Below are positions 1-7,061 of a DNA stretch of 19,127 bases, piece after piece; the first letter of the stretch is position 1; each line of letters starts with the position of its first letter. The position numbers were made by a program, and so were the translations under genes. The notes under the pieces were generated by a model, which was given only the letters and a program-made list of their open reading frames with translations, was not told where the DNA came from and did not search any database. Where the stretch lies: the NCBI GenBank assembly GCA_900757485.1, contig CAAEOA010000219.1, positions 1 to 19,127 on the forward strand. Reading direction: 5' to 3'. This DNA is from Oscillospiraceae bacterium. GTDB taxonomy: Bacteria; Bacillota; Clostridia; Oscillospirales; Ruminococcaceae.

Positions 1-404
1 AGATTAAAGCGATGAAAAAGGTTGCCGGCTCCCTGAAATTGTCCTATTCTCAATATCGGGAGTTGCAATCCTTCTCCCAATTCGGCTCCGACCTTGACCG
101 CGATACCAAGGAGCGTCTTGCCAAGGGCGAACGTATCGTGGAAGTGCTCAAGCAGGATAAAAACTCTCCCATGCGGGTGGAGCATCAGGTCATTATCATT
201 TATGCCGTCATCAACAACTTCCTAAAGGAAATCGCCGTATCGGATATTCCCGAATTTGAGCAGGAGCTGTTACGGAACATGGATGAAACTCATCCCGAAA
301 TTGTTTCCTCCATCACCGAAACAGGTCTGCTGACCGACGACAACAGAATTGCGCTGGACGCAGCTTTAAACGAATTTATTCCTACCTTCCTTGCTGCAAA
401 ATAA
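1..404 (+). CDS. atpA: F1F0 ATP synthase subunit alpha, C-terminal part (partial)
   Basis: This is the 3' end of the gene for the alpha subunit of the F1 catalytic head, which carries the non-catalytic nucleotide sites. The reading frame is open from nucleotide 3, and the residues before the first internal ATG (IKAMKKVAGSLKL) match the alpha-subunit C-terminal helical domain. The gene therefore begins before the window and the ATG at 12 is not a start. The visible ~134 residues include the typical segments QYRELQSFSQFGSDLD and RMRVEHQ-like VEHQVIIIYA. It is followed after 41 bases by atpG, the usual order alpha-gamma-beta-epsilon. The identification is very secure because of both sequence and context. 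Confidence 0.97.
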   Translation, partial: IKAMKKVAGSLKLSYSQYRELQSFSQFGSDLDRDTKERLAKGERIVEVLKQDKNSPMRVEHQVIIIYAVINNFLKEIAVSDIPEFEQELLRNMDETHPEIVSSITETGLLTDDNRIALDAALNEFIPTFLAAK

Positions 405-445
405 TGGATTCATCCGCAAAAAACAACAGAAAGGAATGATGGTTT

Positions 446-1297
446 ATGGCGTCCGGCATGAAGGATATCAAACGCCGCATCAAGAGTGTGGAAAGTACCA
501 TGCAGATCACCAAGGCAATGGAACTGGTTGCTTCCTCTAAGCTGCGGCGGGCAAAAGAACGGGCAGAGGCTTCCCGTCCCTATTTTAATCTGCTGTACGA
601 GGCGATTTCGGAAATTGCCAACAATAACACCGATTTTTCCTCGATCTATACCCGGGAAAGACCGGTGAAGAACTCGCTTTATATTGTCATCGCCGGCGAC
701 CGCGGACTTGCCGGCGGCTACAATTCGAATATTTTCAAACTGGTCAACGCCGAAAGCGCCGGCAAAAACGTTTCTGTCATAGCCATCGGCAAAAAAGCGG
801 CGGAACATTATGAGCGAAGCGGCTTTTCTCTCCTGTCCTCTTATCCCGGTATTGCCGAGGACATCGACATTATCACTGCAAACCAAATTGCCGACGAAGT
901 CATTGAAAAATTCCGCGCCAAGGAAATCGACGAGGTCTTTATCGTATTCACCCAGTTTGTTTCGGCGCTGACACAGACGCCGACCGTTTTAAAGATGCTC
1001 CCGCTTTCCTTTGAAGGAGAAGATCTGCCCGGCAGCCGAGAGCTTGTCATCTATGAGCCATCTGCCGAAGCGGTATTTGACAGTATTATCCCGGAATATA
1101 TGGGCGGAATGATTCTCGGTGCAGTGATTGAATCTTTTGCCTCGGAACAGGGCGCAAGGCGCACTGCCATGGAAGCGGCAAGCGATAATGCCGACGCGAT
1201 GATCTCCGATTTATCGCTCCGGTATAACCGTGCGCGCCAAGGCGCGATTACCCAGGAAATTACCGAAATCGTTTCAGGCGCACAAGCCGCCAACTGA
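446..1297 (+). CDS. atpG: F1F0 ATP synthase subunit gamma
   Basis: This is the central rotor stalk of F1 ATP synthase, which couples proton (or sodium) flow through F0 to catalysis in the alpha/beta head. The 283-residue length is normal for the family. The N-terminal coiled-coil helix (KDIKRRIKSVESTMQITKAMELVASSKLRRA, residues 6-36, in pieces) and the C-terminal helix (residues about 229-283, with ESFASEQGARRTAMEAA and SLRYNRARQ) are the conserved gamma signatures. The central region carries GDRGLAGGYNSN. An AAAGGA ribosome site at 430-435 lies 10 bases before the chosen ATG. It lies between atpA and atpD in the same transcript. Confidence 0.98.
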   Translation: MASGMKDIKRRIKSVESTMQITKAMELVASSKLRRAKERAEASRPYFNLLYEAISEIANNNTDFSSIYTRERPVKNSLYIVIAGDRGLAGGYNSNIFKLVNAESAGKNVSVIAIGKKAAEHYERSGFSLLSSYPGIAEDIDIITANQIADEVIEKFRAKEIDEVFIVFTQFVSALTQTPTVLKMLPLSFEGEDLPGSRELVIYEPSAEAVFDSIIPEYMGGMILGAVIESFASEQGARRTAMEAASDNADAMISDLSLRYNRARQGAITQEITEIVSGAQAAN

Positions 1298-1326
1298 CGT
1301 TTGTTAAGGGAAAGGAATCAAAAAGC

Positions 1327-2721
1327 ATGGCAAAACAAAACATTGGCACGGTCATCCAAATCATCGGACCGGTGCTTGATATTCGGTTTGAGGCAGGTTG
1401 TCTGCCCAATCTGCTTAACGCAATCGAGATAGATAATAAGGGGAAAAAGCTGGTAGTGGAAGTCGCGCAGCATATCGGTGACGATACGGTACGATGTATC
1501 GCCATGAGCTCGACCGACGGTCTGGTCCGTGGGATGCAGGCGGTCGATACCGGTTCGCCGATTACCGTTCCGGTCGGAAAAGCCACATTAGGCAGAATCT
1601 TTAATCTGCTGGGCGAGCCGGTGGATGACAAAGAACCGGTAACATCGGCGGAGCGCCTGCCGATTCATCGTCCTGCCCCTTCCTATGAAGAGCAGGAAGC
1701 CTCCAGCGAGGTTTTGGAAACCGGCATCAAGGTAGTCGATTTGATTGCGCCTTATCTGAAGGGCGGAAAAATCGGACTGTTCGGCGGCGCCGGCGTGGGC
1801 AAAACCGTTCTGATTATGGAGCTGATTAACAATATTGCCAAGGAGCACGGCGGCATTTCGGTGTTCACCGGTGTCGGAGAGCGTACCCGTGAGGGCAATG
1901 ATTTATACAATGAAATGATAGAAAGCGGCGTTATCGACAAGACCGCATTGGTCTACGGTCAGATGAATGAGCCGCCGGGAGCAAGAATGCGGGTTGGTTT
2001 ATCCGGTCTGACCATGGCGGAGCATTTCCGTGACAGCGAAGGGCAGGACGTTTTGCTGTTTATTGATAACATCTTCCGCTTTACCCAGGCAGGCTCAGAG
2101 GTATCGGCTCTGCTCGGACGGATGCCGTCGGCGGTTGGATATCAGCCCACCTTGGCGACCGAGATGGGCGCATTACAGGAGCGAATCACCTCTACGAAGA
2201 AGGGCTCTATCACTTCGGTGCAGGCAGTTTATGTTCCTGCCGACGACCTGACTGACCCGGCACCCGCAACGACTTTTGCACATCTGGATGCCACCACCGT
2301 TCTCTCCCGTGCGATTTCTTCGCTCGGTATCTATCCGGCTGTGGATCCGCTGGAATCCAACTCCCGTATTCTTACCCCCGAAATCGTGGGCGTAGAACAT
2401 TATGAGGTAGCCAGAGCGGTGCAGTCTACTCTTCAACGCTACAAGGAGCTGCAGGACATTATCGCGATTCTGGGAATGGACGAGCTGTCAGACGAGGACA
2501 AGCTGACCGTTGCCAGAGCCAGAAGAATCCAGAACTTCCTTTCTCAGCCTTTCTCAGTGGCAGAAAAATTCACCGGTATGCAGGGCAGATATGTCCCGAT
2601 TAAAGAAACCATCCGCGGCTTTAAAGAAATCCTTGAGGGCAAATACGATGATATTCCCGAATCGGCATTTTTGTTCGCCGGCGGCATTGAGGATGTATTG
2701 GAAAAAGCCAAACAAGCGTAA
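1327..2721 (+). CDS. atpD: F1F0 ATP synthase subunit beta
   Basis: This is the catalytic subunit of F1, which makes ATP from ADP and phosphate at the membrane-associated ATP synthase. The 464 residues are full length. Visible motifs are the Walker A loop GGAGVGKT at 153-160, the catalytic glutamate in GERTREG (E185), the Walker B strand DVLLFIDN around 241-248, and the DELSDED regulatory segment at 385-391. An AAAGGA ribosome site about 10 bases upstream supports the ATG at 1327. It lies 29 bases after atpG and 26 bases before atpC. The P-loop and catalytic residues are intact, so the product should be functional. Confidence 0.99.
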   Translation: MAKQNIGTVIQIIGPVLDIRFEAGCLPNLLNAIEIDNKGKKLVVEVAQHIGDDTVRCIAMSSTDGLVRGMQAVDTGSPITVPVGKATLGRIFNLLGEPVDDKEPVTSAERLPIHRPAPSYEEQEASSEVLETGIKVVDLIAPYLKGGKIGLFGGAGVGKTVLIMELINNIAKEHGGISVFTGVGERTREGNDLYNEMIESGVIDKTALVYGQMNEPPGARMRVGLSGLTMAEHFRDSEGQDVLLFIDNIFRFTQAGSEVSALLGRMPSAVGYQPTLATEMGALQERITSTKKGSITSVQAVYVPADDLTDPAPATTFAHLDATTVLSRAISSLGIYPAVDPLESNSRILTPEIVGVEHYEVARAVQSTLQRYKELQDIIAILGMDELSDEDKLTVARARRIQNFLSQPFSVAEKFTGMQGRYVPIKETIRGFKEILEGKYDDIPESAFLFAGGIEDVLEKAKQA

Positions 2722-2747
2722 TCATCAATTCAAGGAGGTGTCCCGAT

Positions 2748-3143
2748 ATGTCGGAATTTCATCTTTCCATTGTTACTCCCGAGCGGATGTTCTTTGACGG
2801 CGAAGCGGAGCGAGTCGTTGTACGCACCATTTCGGGCGATGTCGGCATTCTGAAAGGACACGCAAAATATATCTCTGCGCTCGGCACCGGCGCGCTCAAA
2901 ATCAGGTTTTCGGACGGCGAGAAAATCGCGGCACTGTCCGGCGGCTTCATCAAGTCGGATCGGGAAAAAACACTGATTTTAGCCACCACCTGCGAGTGGA
3001 AAGACGAAATTGATTTAGAGCGGGCAAAACATGCCGAGGAAAAGGCGCGCGAAATGTTACAGCACGCCCAAAGCAACGCTGAACATGACCTTGCCGAGCT
3101 GAAGCTGAAACGGGCTGTAAACCGGATCAATATTGCAGAATAA
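2748..3143 (+). CDS. atpC: F1F0 ATP synthase subunit epsilon
   Basis: This is the epsilon subunit of F1, which links the gamma stalk to the c-ring and can inhibit ATP hydrolysis. The 131-residue length is normal. The N-terminal beta-sandwich is recognisable (FHLSIVTPERMFFDGEAERV, then SGDVGILKGHAKYISALGTG and the GGFIKSD strand). The C-terminal helical hairpin follows from about residue 85 (DLERAKHAEEKAREML to LKRAVNRINIAE). A strong AAGGAGGTG ribosome site lies just upstream. It is the last gene of the operon and is followed at once by a strong terminator. Confidence 0.97.
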   Translation: MSEFHLSIVTPERMFFDGEAERVVVRTISGDVGILKGHAKYISALGTGALKIRFSDGEKIAALSGGFIKSDREKTLILATTCEWKDEIDLERAKHAEEKAREMLQHAQSNAEHDLAELKLKRAVNRINIAE

Positions 3144-3167
3144 GGTACAAATTAAATAGATCGTTTT

Positions 3168-3208
3168 AAAAGGAACCGCCTTACGAGAAAAAGGCGGTTC
3201 CTTTTTTT
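3168..3208 (+). terminator. Rho-independent terminator of the atp operon
   Basis: A 13-bp perfect stem is formed by AAAAGGAACCGCC (3168-3180) and GGCGGTTCCTTTT, with a 12-base loop, and runs into seven Ts (3202-3208). It starts 25 bases after the atpC stop codon, so it closes the ATP synthase transcript. Confidence 0.93.
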
Positions 3209-3435
3209 CAGGACGCTCAGCGTTCTGTTATCTATGACTCCCAAAATTCAAATTCACTTTTCCTATCCATTTGCTTTATCTGAATGAAATCATTTTATTT
3301 TTTTCAATATTTTACAATACATCTTCCACCGTTTCTTGTATATTATGGTTAGTTTCTTTTTACAATTGTACTGTTCCCGCATAAGAAAGCGGTAATCTGC
3401 AAAAGAATACAAATCAAAAAGGATTGGTGATTTCG

Positions 3436-4446
3436 GTGAAAAAAGATATGCGCAAATGGTTACAGGAGATGCTCGATGCCCCGCAGAAAACGGCAATGCC
3501 GATACTATCTTTCCCGGCAATTCAATTGCTCGGGATCAGTGTAAAAGATCTGATTTCGGACAGCGACATCCAGGCAAAAGGGATGAAAGCAGTGGCGGAC
3601 CGGGTACCGTCCGCCGCGTCGGTCAGCCTGATGGATTTGTCGGTAGAAGCAGAGTGTTTCGGCTCCTCGATCGTCTTTTCGGATGACGAAGTGCCGACCG
3701 TTACCGGCAGTATTGTTTCTTCATTGGAAGAAGCAGAAGCTTTGAAAATTCCCGAAATCGGCTCGGGCAGAACCGGTATTTATATCGGCGCAATTGAAAA
3801 AGCGGTCAAGGAGATTACCGATCGCCCGGTATTCGCCGGCATCATCGGTCCGTTCTCCCTTGCCGGCAGATTGATGGATGTGACCGAGGCGATGATCTAT
3901 TGCTATGAGGATCCCGATATGGTACATACGGTACTCCAAAAAGTCACCGACTTTTTAATTGCTTACGCAAACGCATACAAGGCTGCGGGCGCGCACGGTA
4001 TTATTATGGCAGAGCCACTTGCCGGACTGCTGTCTCCTGCGCTTTCACAGGAATTTTCCTGCGATTACGTGAAACAAATCGTAGACGCGGTTCAGGACGA
4101 CAACTTCCTTGTCATTTACCACAATTGCGGCAACGGCACGATTGCCATGATCGACGCCATTCTGTCCACCGGAGCTTCGGCTTATCACTTCGGAAACGCT
4201 ATCTCAATGGCGGAGATGATGACACATATCCCGTCGGATACTATCGCAATGGGAAATGTCGATCCTGCCGGAGAACTCCGCAACGGCACTGTGGAATCGG
4301 TGAAAAAAGCAACCAAAGATGTCATGGACGCCTGTTGCAAATATCCGAACTTTGTCATTTCCTCGGGTTGTGACATTCCGCCGATGTCCAAATGGGAAAA
4401 CATTGACGCATTCTTTGAGGCAACCGACGAGTTTTACGGCAGATAA
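3436..4446 (+). CDS. MtaA/CmuA-type corrinoid methyltransferase, uroporphyrinogen decarboxylase superfamily
   Basis: This protein belongs to the uroporphyrinogen decarboxylase superfamily. Within it, it resembles the zinc-dependent methylcobamide methyltransferases (MtaA/MtbA/CmuA branch), which move a methyl group between a corrinoid protein and a thiol or folate. The zinc-ligand pattern H-x-C...C is visible: H229 and C231 in YHNCGNG, and C312 in SSGCDIPP. MEPLAG-like and IMAEPLAGLLSP strands fit the TIM barrel. The open frame could begin at TTG 3424 or GTG 3427, but these lie in or against the AAGGA site (3419-3423). GTG 3436 has an AAGGA 12 bases upstream and a closer GGTGAT, so it is preferred, giving 336 aa. 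No corrinoid protein gene or MtaB-like partner is adjacent. The true methyl donor and acceptor are unknown. Catabolic methylamine or methoxy-compound metabolism is an inference only. Confidence 0.85.
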   Translation: MKKDMRKWLQEMLDAPQKTAMPILSFPAIQLLGISVKDLISDSDIQAKGMKAVADRVPSAASVSLMDLSVEAECFGSSIVFSDDEVPTVTGSIVSSLEEAEALKIPEIGSGRTGIYIGAIEKAVKEITDRPVFAGIIGPFSLAGRLMDVTEAMIYCYEDPDMVHTVLQKVTDFLIAYANAYKAAGAHGIIMAEPLAGLLSPALSQEFSCDYVKQIVDAVQDDNFLVIYHNCGNGTIAMIDAILSTGASAYHFGNAISMAEMMTHIPSDTIAMGNVDPAGELRNGTVESVKKATKDVMDACCKYPNFVISSGCDIPPMSKWENIDAFFEATDEFYGR

Positions 4447-4468
4447 CCGACATAAAAAACAAATATTA

Positions 4469-4518
4469 GACCCCACCCGAAAAAGTTTATCGCTTTTTGG
4501 GTGGGGTCGGTGTTTTTT
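4469..4518. terminator. Bidirectional terminator between the methyltransferase and DUF2752 genes
   Basis: A long hairpin pairs GACCCCACCC (4469-4478) with GGGTGGGGTC. It is extended inward by AAAAAG/CTTTTT around a TTTATCG loop. Seven Ts follow on the plus strand (4512-4518). The minus strand is T-rich on its exit side, so it can also end the leftward DUF2752 operon, whose last stop codon is at 4528. Confidence 0.9.
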
Positions 4519-4527
4519 TGAACACAT

Positions 4528-4944
4528 TTACTTCAATATACAATTGCTAATAACAGCACTTAATATTAAAACTGAAAAATATATAATATACATATATCTT
4601 TTTGAAAGGATTTTTTCTATAATGACAATAAGTTTTTTGTCAAAAATAATGTCTGTCAATAAAAATAAGCAATATGTCACTATTCCGATAAAGAGCGGAA
4701 TCGATAATAAATTATAGTTTACAGCAGATATGAAATCTAGCTGTAATATTGAAATAAAAGCTCTTGTCATACCGCACCCAAAGCACTTTTTACCAAAAAT
4801 ATGATATATAGGGCAAAGTGAAGCATTGAAAATTTTTGTTAAAAAATACAGTGCTATAAATAGCGCGATACTTTCCAACATGGAAAAAATCCGATATTTA
4901 TGTTGTTTTAAACGATAAGTAATATTATGCCAATGGTTGACCAT
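4528..4944 (-). CDS. DUF2752 family membrane protein
   Basis: This is a 138-residue integral membrane protein with the DUF2752 signature: a Cys in CPIYHIFG (C44) followed by CFGCGMTRA (C54, C57, then G-M-T-R at 58-61). About three to four hydrophobic segments are visible, near residues 22-40, 78-97 and 117-135. The biochemical role of the family is not known. Its start lies 20 bases inside the end of the TM2-domain gene, so the two are almost certainly co-translated. DUF2752 and TM2 proteins often occur as neighbours (family knowledge), which suggests a joint membrane function. The region is AT-rich compared with flanking housekeeping genes. Confidence 0.85.
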   Translation of the reverse strand: MVNHWHNITYRLKQHKYRIFSMLESIALFIALYFLTKIFNASLCPIYHIFGKKCFGCGMTRAFISILQLDFISAVNYNLLSIPLFIGIVTYCLFLLTDIIFDKKLIVIIEKILSKRYMYIIYFSVLILSAVISNCILK

Positions 4945-5365
4945 AACTATCTCTAAAGCCGCCAGACAGTATAGCTATTAAGTCTATGATAGTACCAATA
5001 AAGCACAAGCCGCAAGTTAAGAAATGTATCACACCGCTGCCGACTTTACCAACATACATTCTGTGAATACCACCAACACCTACAAAACCCAGCAAACATA
5101 GAATTAAAGCAACGGTTTTGCTTTTTCTCGGTCCGTACATACCGCCGTTAACATTTGTGTTAGTGTTTGTGCTTTCGTTTGAGTTTGTAATGTTGATAGT
5201 AGGCTGTGCGTTTGAAGACTGCTTCGCTTCGTCTAAAACATTTCCAAGGTCTTCTTTACAGTACATTCTGCCTTTTACTTCAACAAGGCACTCCTTACAA
5301 AAGGGCTTTCCGCAATACGCACACATACCTTGTGCTTCTACTTCGGGATGGTTTGTACAATTCAT
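4925..5365 (-). CDS. B-box zinc finger and TM2 domain membrane protein
   Basis: This is a 146-residue protein with two parts. Residues about 1-40 are a B-box/treble-clef-like zinc-binding segment (NCTNHPEVEAQGMCAYCGKPFCKECLVE..YC, read in pieces; Cys and His at 3, 6, 14, 17, 22, 25, 36). A low-complexity Asn/Thr/Ser linker (about 50-75) leads to a TM2 domain: basic KSKTVALILCLLGF, then GGIHRMYVGK, then a second membrane helix with the conserved D in GTIIDLIAIL. The domain architecture is known in bacteria but its function is not. The start codon overlaps the stop of the upstream 2-TM gene as ATGA, and its own end overlaps DUF2752, giving a tightly packed operon. Confidence 0.87.
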   Translation of the reverse strand: MNCTNHPEVEAQGMCAYCGKPFCKECLVEVKGRMYCKEDLGNVLDEAKQSSNAQPTINITNSNESTNTNTNVNGGMYGPRKSKTVALILCLLGFVGVGGIHRMYVGKVGSGVIHFLTCGLCFIGTIIDLIAILSGGFRDSYGQPLA

Positions 5366-5652
5366 TTCTCATTTCCCCTATCTTCTTTTTTATCTGTTTC
5401 GGAAAAACAGTCCTTAATTTTAAAGAATACCGTTCTTCCTACAAACAATACAGCAATACCTATAACAAAACAACTTAAAATGCCCCCGACTATTAAAACA
5501 GGTATCATATTAGATAAATTCATATTTTGAAAATTGAATAGCTTCACATCAACGGAACCTGCCAATAATGCAACTGATACTGTTGCGACTATACAAATAA
5601 GCGATATTGTAATAAGCAACAATATTCCGCCAAAAACCGATTTTTTCTTCAA
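5362..5652 (-). CDS. Small two-helix membrane protein, first gene of the TM2 operon
   Basis: This protein is not recognised from a named family. It has 96 residues with two predicted membrane helices (about 5-33, GGILLLITISLICIVATVSVA, in pieces, and about 52-75, IPVLIVGGILSCFVIGIAVLFVG, in pieces) and a charged C-terminal tail ending in ETDKKEDRGNEK. The longer open frame to 5670 starts inside the ribosome site. The TTG at 5652 is chosen because a perfect AGGAGG (5660-5665, minus strand) lies exactly 7 bases upstream. It is the promoter-proximal gene of a three-gene operon driven by the promoter at 5684-5713 and linked to the next gene by an ATGA overlap. Its function can only be guessed as a partner of the TM2/DUF2752 proteins. 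Confidence 0.75.
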   Translation of the reverse strand: MKKKSVFGGILLLITISLICIVATVSVALLAGSVDVKLFNFQNMNLSNMIPVLIVGGILSCFVIGIAVLFVGRTVFFKIKDCFSETDKKEDRGNEK

Positions 5653-5674
5653 GGTGATTCCTCCTCTCAATTCT

Positions 5675-5706
5675 ATGTTATAAATTATAACATATATTTA
5701 TAACAT
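5675..5706. promoter_or_regulatory. Palindromic operator with three half-sites
   Basis: Bases 5675-5693 form a perfect 19-bp palindrome, ATGTTATAA-A-TTATAACAT. A third copy of the half-site TTATAACAT follows at 5698-5706, spaced 13 bases from the previous copy. The palindrome covers the -10 box and the extra half-site lies between the -10 and -35 boxes of the leftward promoter. The divergent gene encodes a ribbon-helix-helix protein, a class that binds short repeated half-sites cooperatively, so it is the likely ligand (inference). Confidence 0.75.
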
Positions 5707-5713
5707 TTGTCAA
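5684..5713 (-). promoter_or_regulatory. Near-consensus sigma-A promoter of the TM2 operon
   Basis: On the minus strand the sequence reads TTGACA (5713-5708), 18 bases, then TATAAT (5689-5684), preceded by TG at the extended -10 position. Both hexamers are perfect. Transcription should start near 5677, leaving a short leader before AGGAGG and the TTG start at 5652. Confidence 0.85.
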
Positions 5714-5740
5714 GGCATACTATTGGTGAGGTGAATTTTA

Positions 5741-5929
5741 ATGAAAGAAAAACTCATCATAAACAAAAAGCCCTTAAAGGGCGAGGATGGTTATAAAACC
5801 TTTTCCATACGAATAAAGGACGAAACCGTAAATAATCTTGATGCTATTTCAAAGGAAACCAATCGTTCCAGAAACGAACTTATCAATATTCTATTAGATT
5901 ACGCAATAGATAATTGCGAGGTAAAATAA
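5741..5929 (+). CDS. Ribbon-helix-helix (Arc/CopG-type) DNA-binding regulator
   Basis: This is a 62-residue protein with a ribbon-helix-helix fold pattern: a beta strand YKTFSIRIKD (residues about 18-27), helix A TVNNLDAISKET, a turn NRSRN and helix B ELINILLDYAIDN. RHH proteins bind DNA as dimers with the strand in the major groove and often repress their own and neighbouring genes. A GAGGTGA ribosome site (5728-5734) lies 6 bases before the ATG. The gene is divergent from the TM2 operon. The shared intergenic region holds three half-sites over the operon promoter, so it most likely represses that operon and perhaps itself. An antitoxin role is less likely because the partner genes are multi-pass membrane proteins and are on the opposite strand. 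Confidence 0.82.
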   Translation: MKEKLIINKKPLKGEDGYKTFSIRIKDETVNNLDAISKETNRSRNELINILLDYAIDNCEVK

Positions 5930-5991
5930 AAATTGTTTACCGCCTGGCACAATTGAATAGGACTGTATGCTAAAAAACTTGCGGCTTCATA

Positions 5992-6035
5992 AAAAATGAC
6001 CACCCGAAAAAGATTTTTTCTTTCTTCAGGTGGTC
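5992..6035 (-). terminator. Terminator of the degV transcript
   Basis: GACCACC (5998-6004) pairs with GGTGGTC (6029-6035). Read on the minus strand, the hairpin is followed by ATTTTTT (5998-5992), so it fits termination of the leftward degV transcript whose stop is at 6174. Its plus-strand left arm shares the 13-mer CCACCCGAAAAAG with the terminator at 4469. Confidence 0.75.
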
Positions 6036-6073
6036 TTGTCTTATCCCATAACAAGCAAATATTGGCGTAAATA

Positions 6074-6106
6074 TCGTAGGGGAGGGGCTTTGCCCCTCCC
6101 CTACGA
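6074..6106. repeat. GC-rich perfect palindrome (REP-like)
   Basis: A 15-bp perfect stem, TCGTAGGGGAGGGGC paired with its complement, surrounds a TTT loop. No T-run follows on either strand. The form resembles the short GC-rich palindromic repeats scattered between genes in many Clostridia, so it is likely a member of a dispersed family (inference). It lies between the degV stop codon and the degV terminator. Confidence 0.6.
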
Positions 6107-6173
6107 CATCAATCATCGGCATTGTGTGTACATTCAAATCTATCACATCAAAGGTGTCCAATAGCTGTCCCGT

Positions 6174-7061
6174 TTAATCGGTGCGTTGATCACCCCAGAA
6201 GAACAGCGCCACAGTTCCCGGACCGGTATGACTGCCAATCGTAGTACCGACACTGTTGATGACTACCTTTCCGTCAAGTCGGCGGAAGCGTTTTTCGACC
6301 AAATCAGCAACAGCCCGCGCATCCTCATAACAACCGGAATGAGAAATATAGCATGCACCGGAATATTTCAGTCCGTCCTGTGCGTGCTGCTCCATTTTGT
6401 CAACGATTTCCTGAATCACCTTTTTCTTTCCCCGAATTTTATGCCGTGGAATCAAACGTCCCAAATGATCCATATTTAACAGAGGGCAAATTTTCAGTAC
6501 TGTCCCAAACCATCCGGCTGCTTTGGTGATACGTCCGCCTTTGACATAGAAGGTCAGATCGGTGGAAAAGAACCAATGATGGAGTTCCAGCTTATGCTGA
6601 TTTGCCCAGTCGGTCAGTTCGTCAATTTCCATCCCCTGGTCTCTGAGATCTGCCAGCTTATTCATCAACAGACCGTATCCTGAAGAAGCCCCCAATGAAT
6701 CTACCACTCTGATTTTCCGCTCCGGATATTTTTCCTCCAGCGTCTCTTTGGCGATTTTCGCCGAATTGCAGGCGCCCGATATTCCGCTGGAAAGAGAGAC
6801 ATGTAAAATATCTTTTCCCTGTTGTAAAAAAGATTCAAAATACTCTATATACTCTTCTGCGTTTACCTGGGAGGTTTTGGTCTCGGCCCCTTCCGCCATC
6901 GCTTTGTAAAAATCTTCAAACGAAATGCTTTTTCCCAAATCATCCGCATATTCTTTTCCGTTTAACGAAAAGTGAAAACAAATATAATGGATATCCCTTT
7001 CCTGTAAATGTTCCGCCGACAAATCGGCGGTGGAACAACAACTCAAAACATATGAACTCAT
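6174..7061 (-). CDS. DegV family fatty-acid-binding protein (FakB-like)
   Basis: This is a DegV/FakB family protein, which binds a single fatty acid. In characterised systems it presents the acid to the kinase FakA for phosphorylation and entry into phospholipid synthesis. The 295 residues are a normal length. Family motifs are SCCSTADLS (residues 7-15, matching the usual TDSTADLP), TKTSQVNAEEY (61-71), SLSSGISGACNSA (89-101), VVDSLGASSGYGLL, the GGRITKAAGWFG segment and the C-terminal VGTTIGSHTGPGTVALFFWG. The frame is open to 7202, but the ATG at 7061 has GCGAGG (7069-7074) 7 bases upstream and begins like family members. No fakA is nearby. The family call is secure; the bound lipid is unknown. 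Confidence 0.93.
   Translation of the reverse strand: MSSYVLSCCSTADLSAEHLQERDIHYICFHFSLNGKEYADDLGKSISFEDFYKAMAEGAETKTSQVNAEEYIEYFESFLQQGKDILHVSLSSGISGACNSAKIAKETLEEKYPERKIRVVDSLGASSGYGLLMNKLADLRDQGMEIDELTDWANQHKLELHHWFFSTDLTFYVKGGRITKAAGWFGTVLKICPLLNMDHLGRLIPRHKIRGKKKVIQEIVDKMEQHAQDGLKYSGACYISHSGCYEDARAVADLVEKRFRRLDGKVVINSVGTTIGSHTGPGTVALFFWGDQRTD

Noticed and set aside
410..886. Minus-strand open frame of 158 codons opposite atpG
   Set aside because: It overlaps the certain atpG gene, has no ribosome site, and its protein resembles no family; it is a frame shadow.
3209..3435. Promoter or riboswitch upstream of the methyltransferase
   Set aside because: Only weak boxes are seen (TTTACA 3359-3364 with TAAGAA 17 bases on); no aptamer-like structure, such as a cobalamin box, could be recognised.
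5741..5929. RHH protein as antitoxin of a toxin-antitoxin pair
   Set aside because: No small soluble toxin gene is adjacent on the same strand; the neighbouring genes are multi-pass membrane proteins on the opposite strand with an operator between.
5970..6161. 63-codon minus-strand frame between degV and the RHH gene
   Set aside because: It runs through the GC-rich palindrome and the degV terminator and has no ribosome site.
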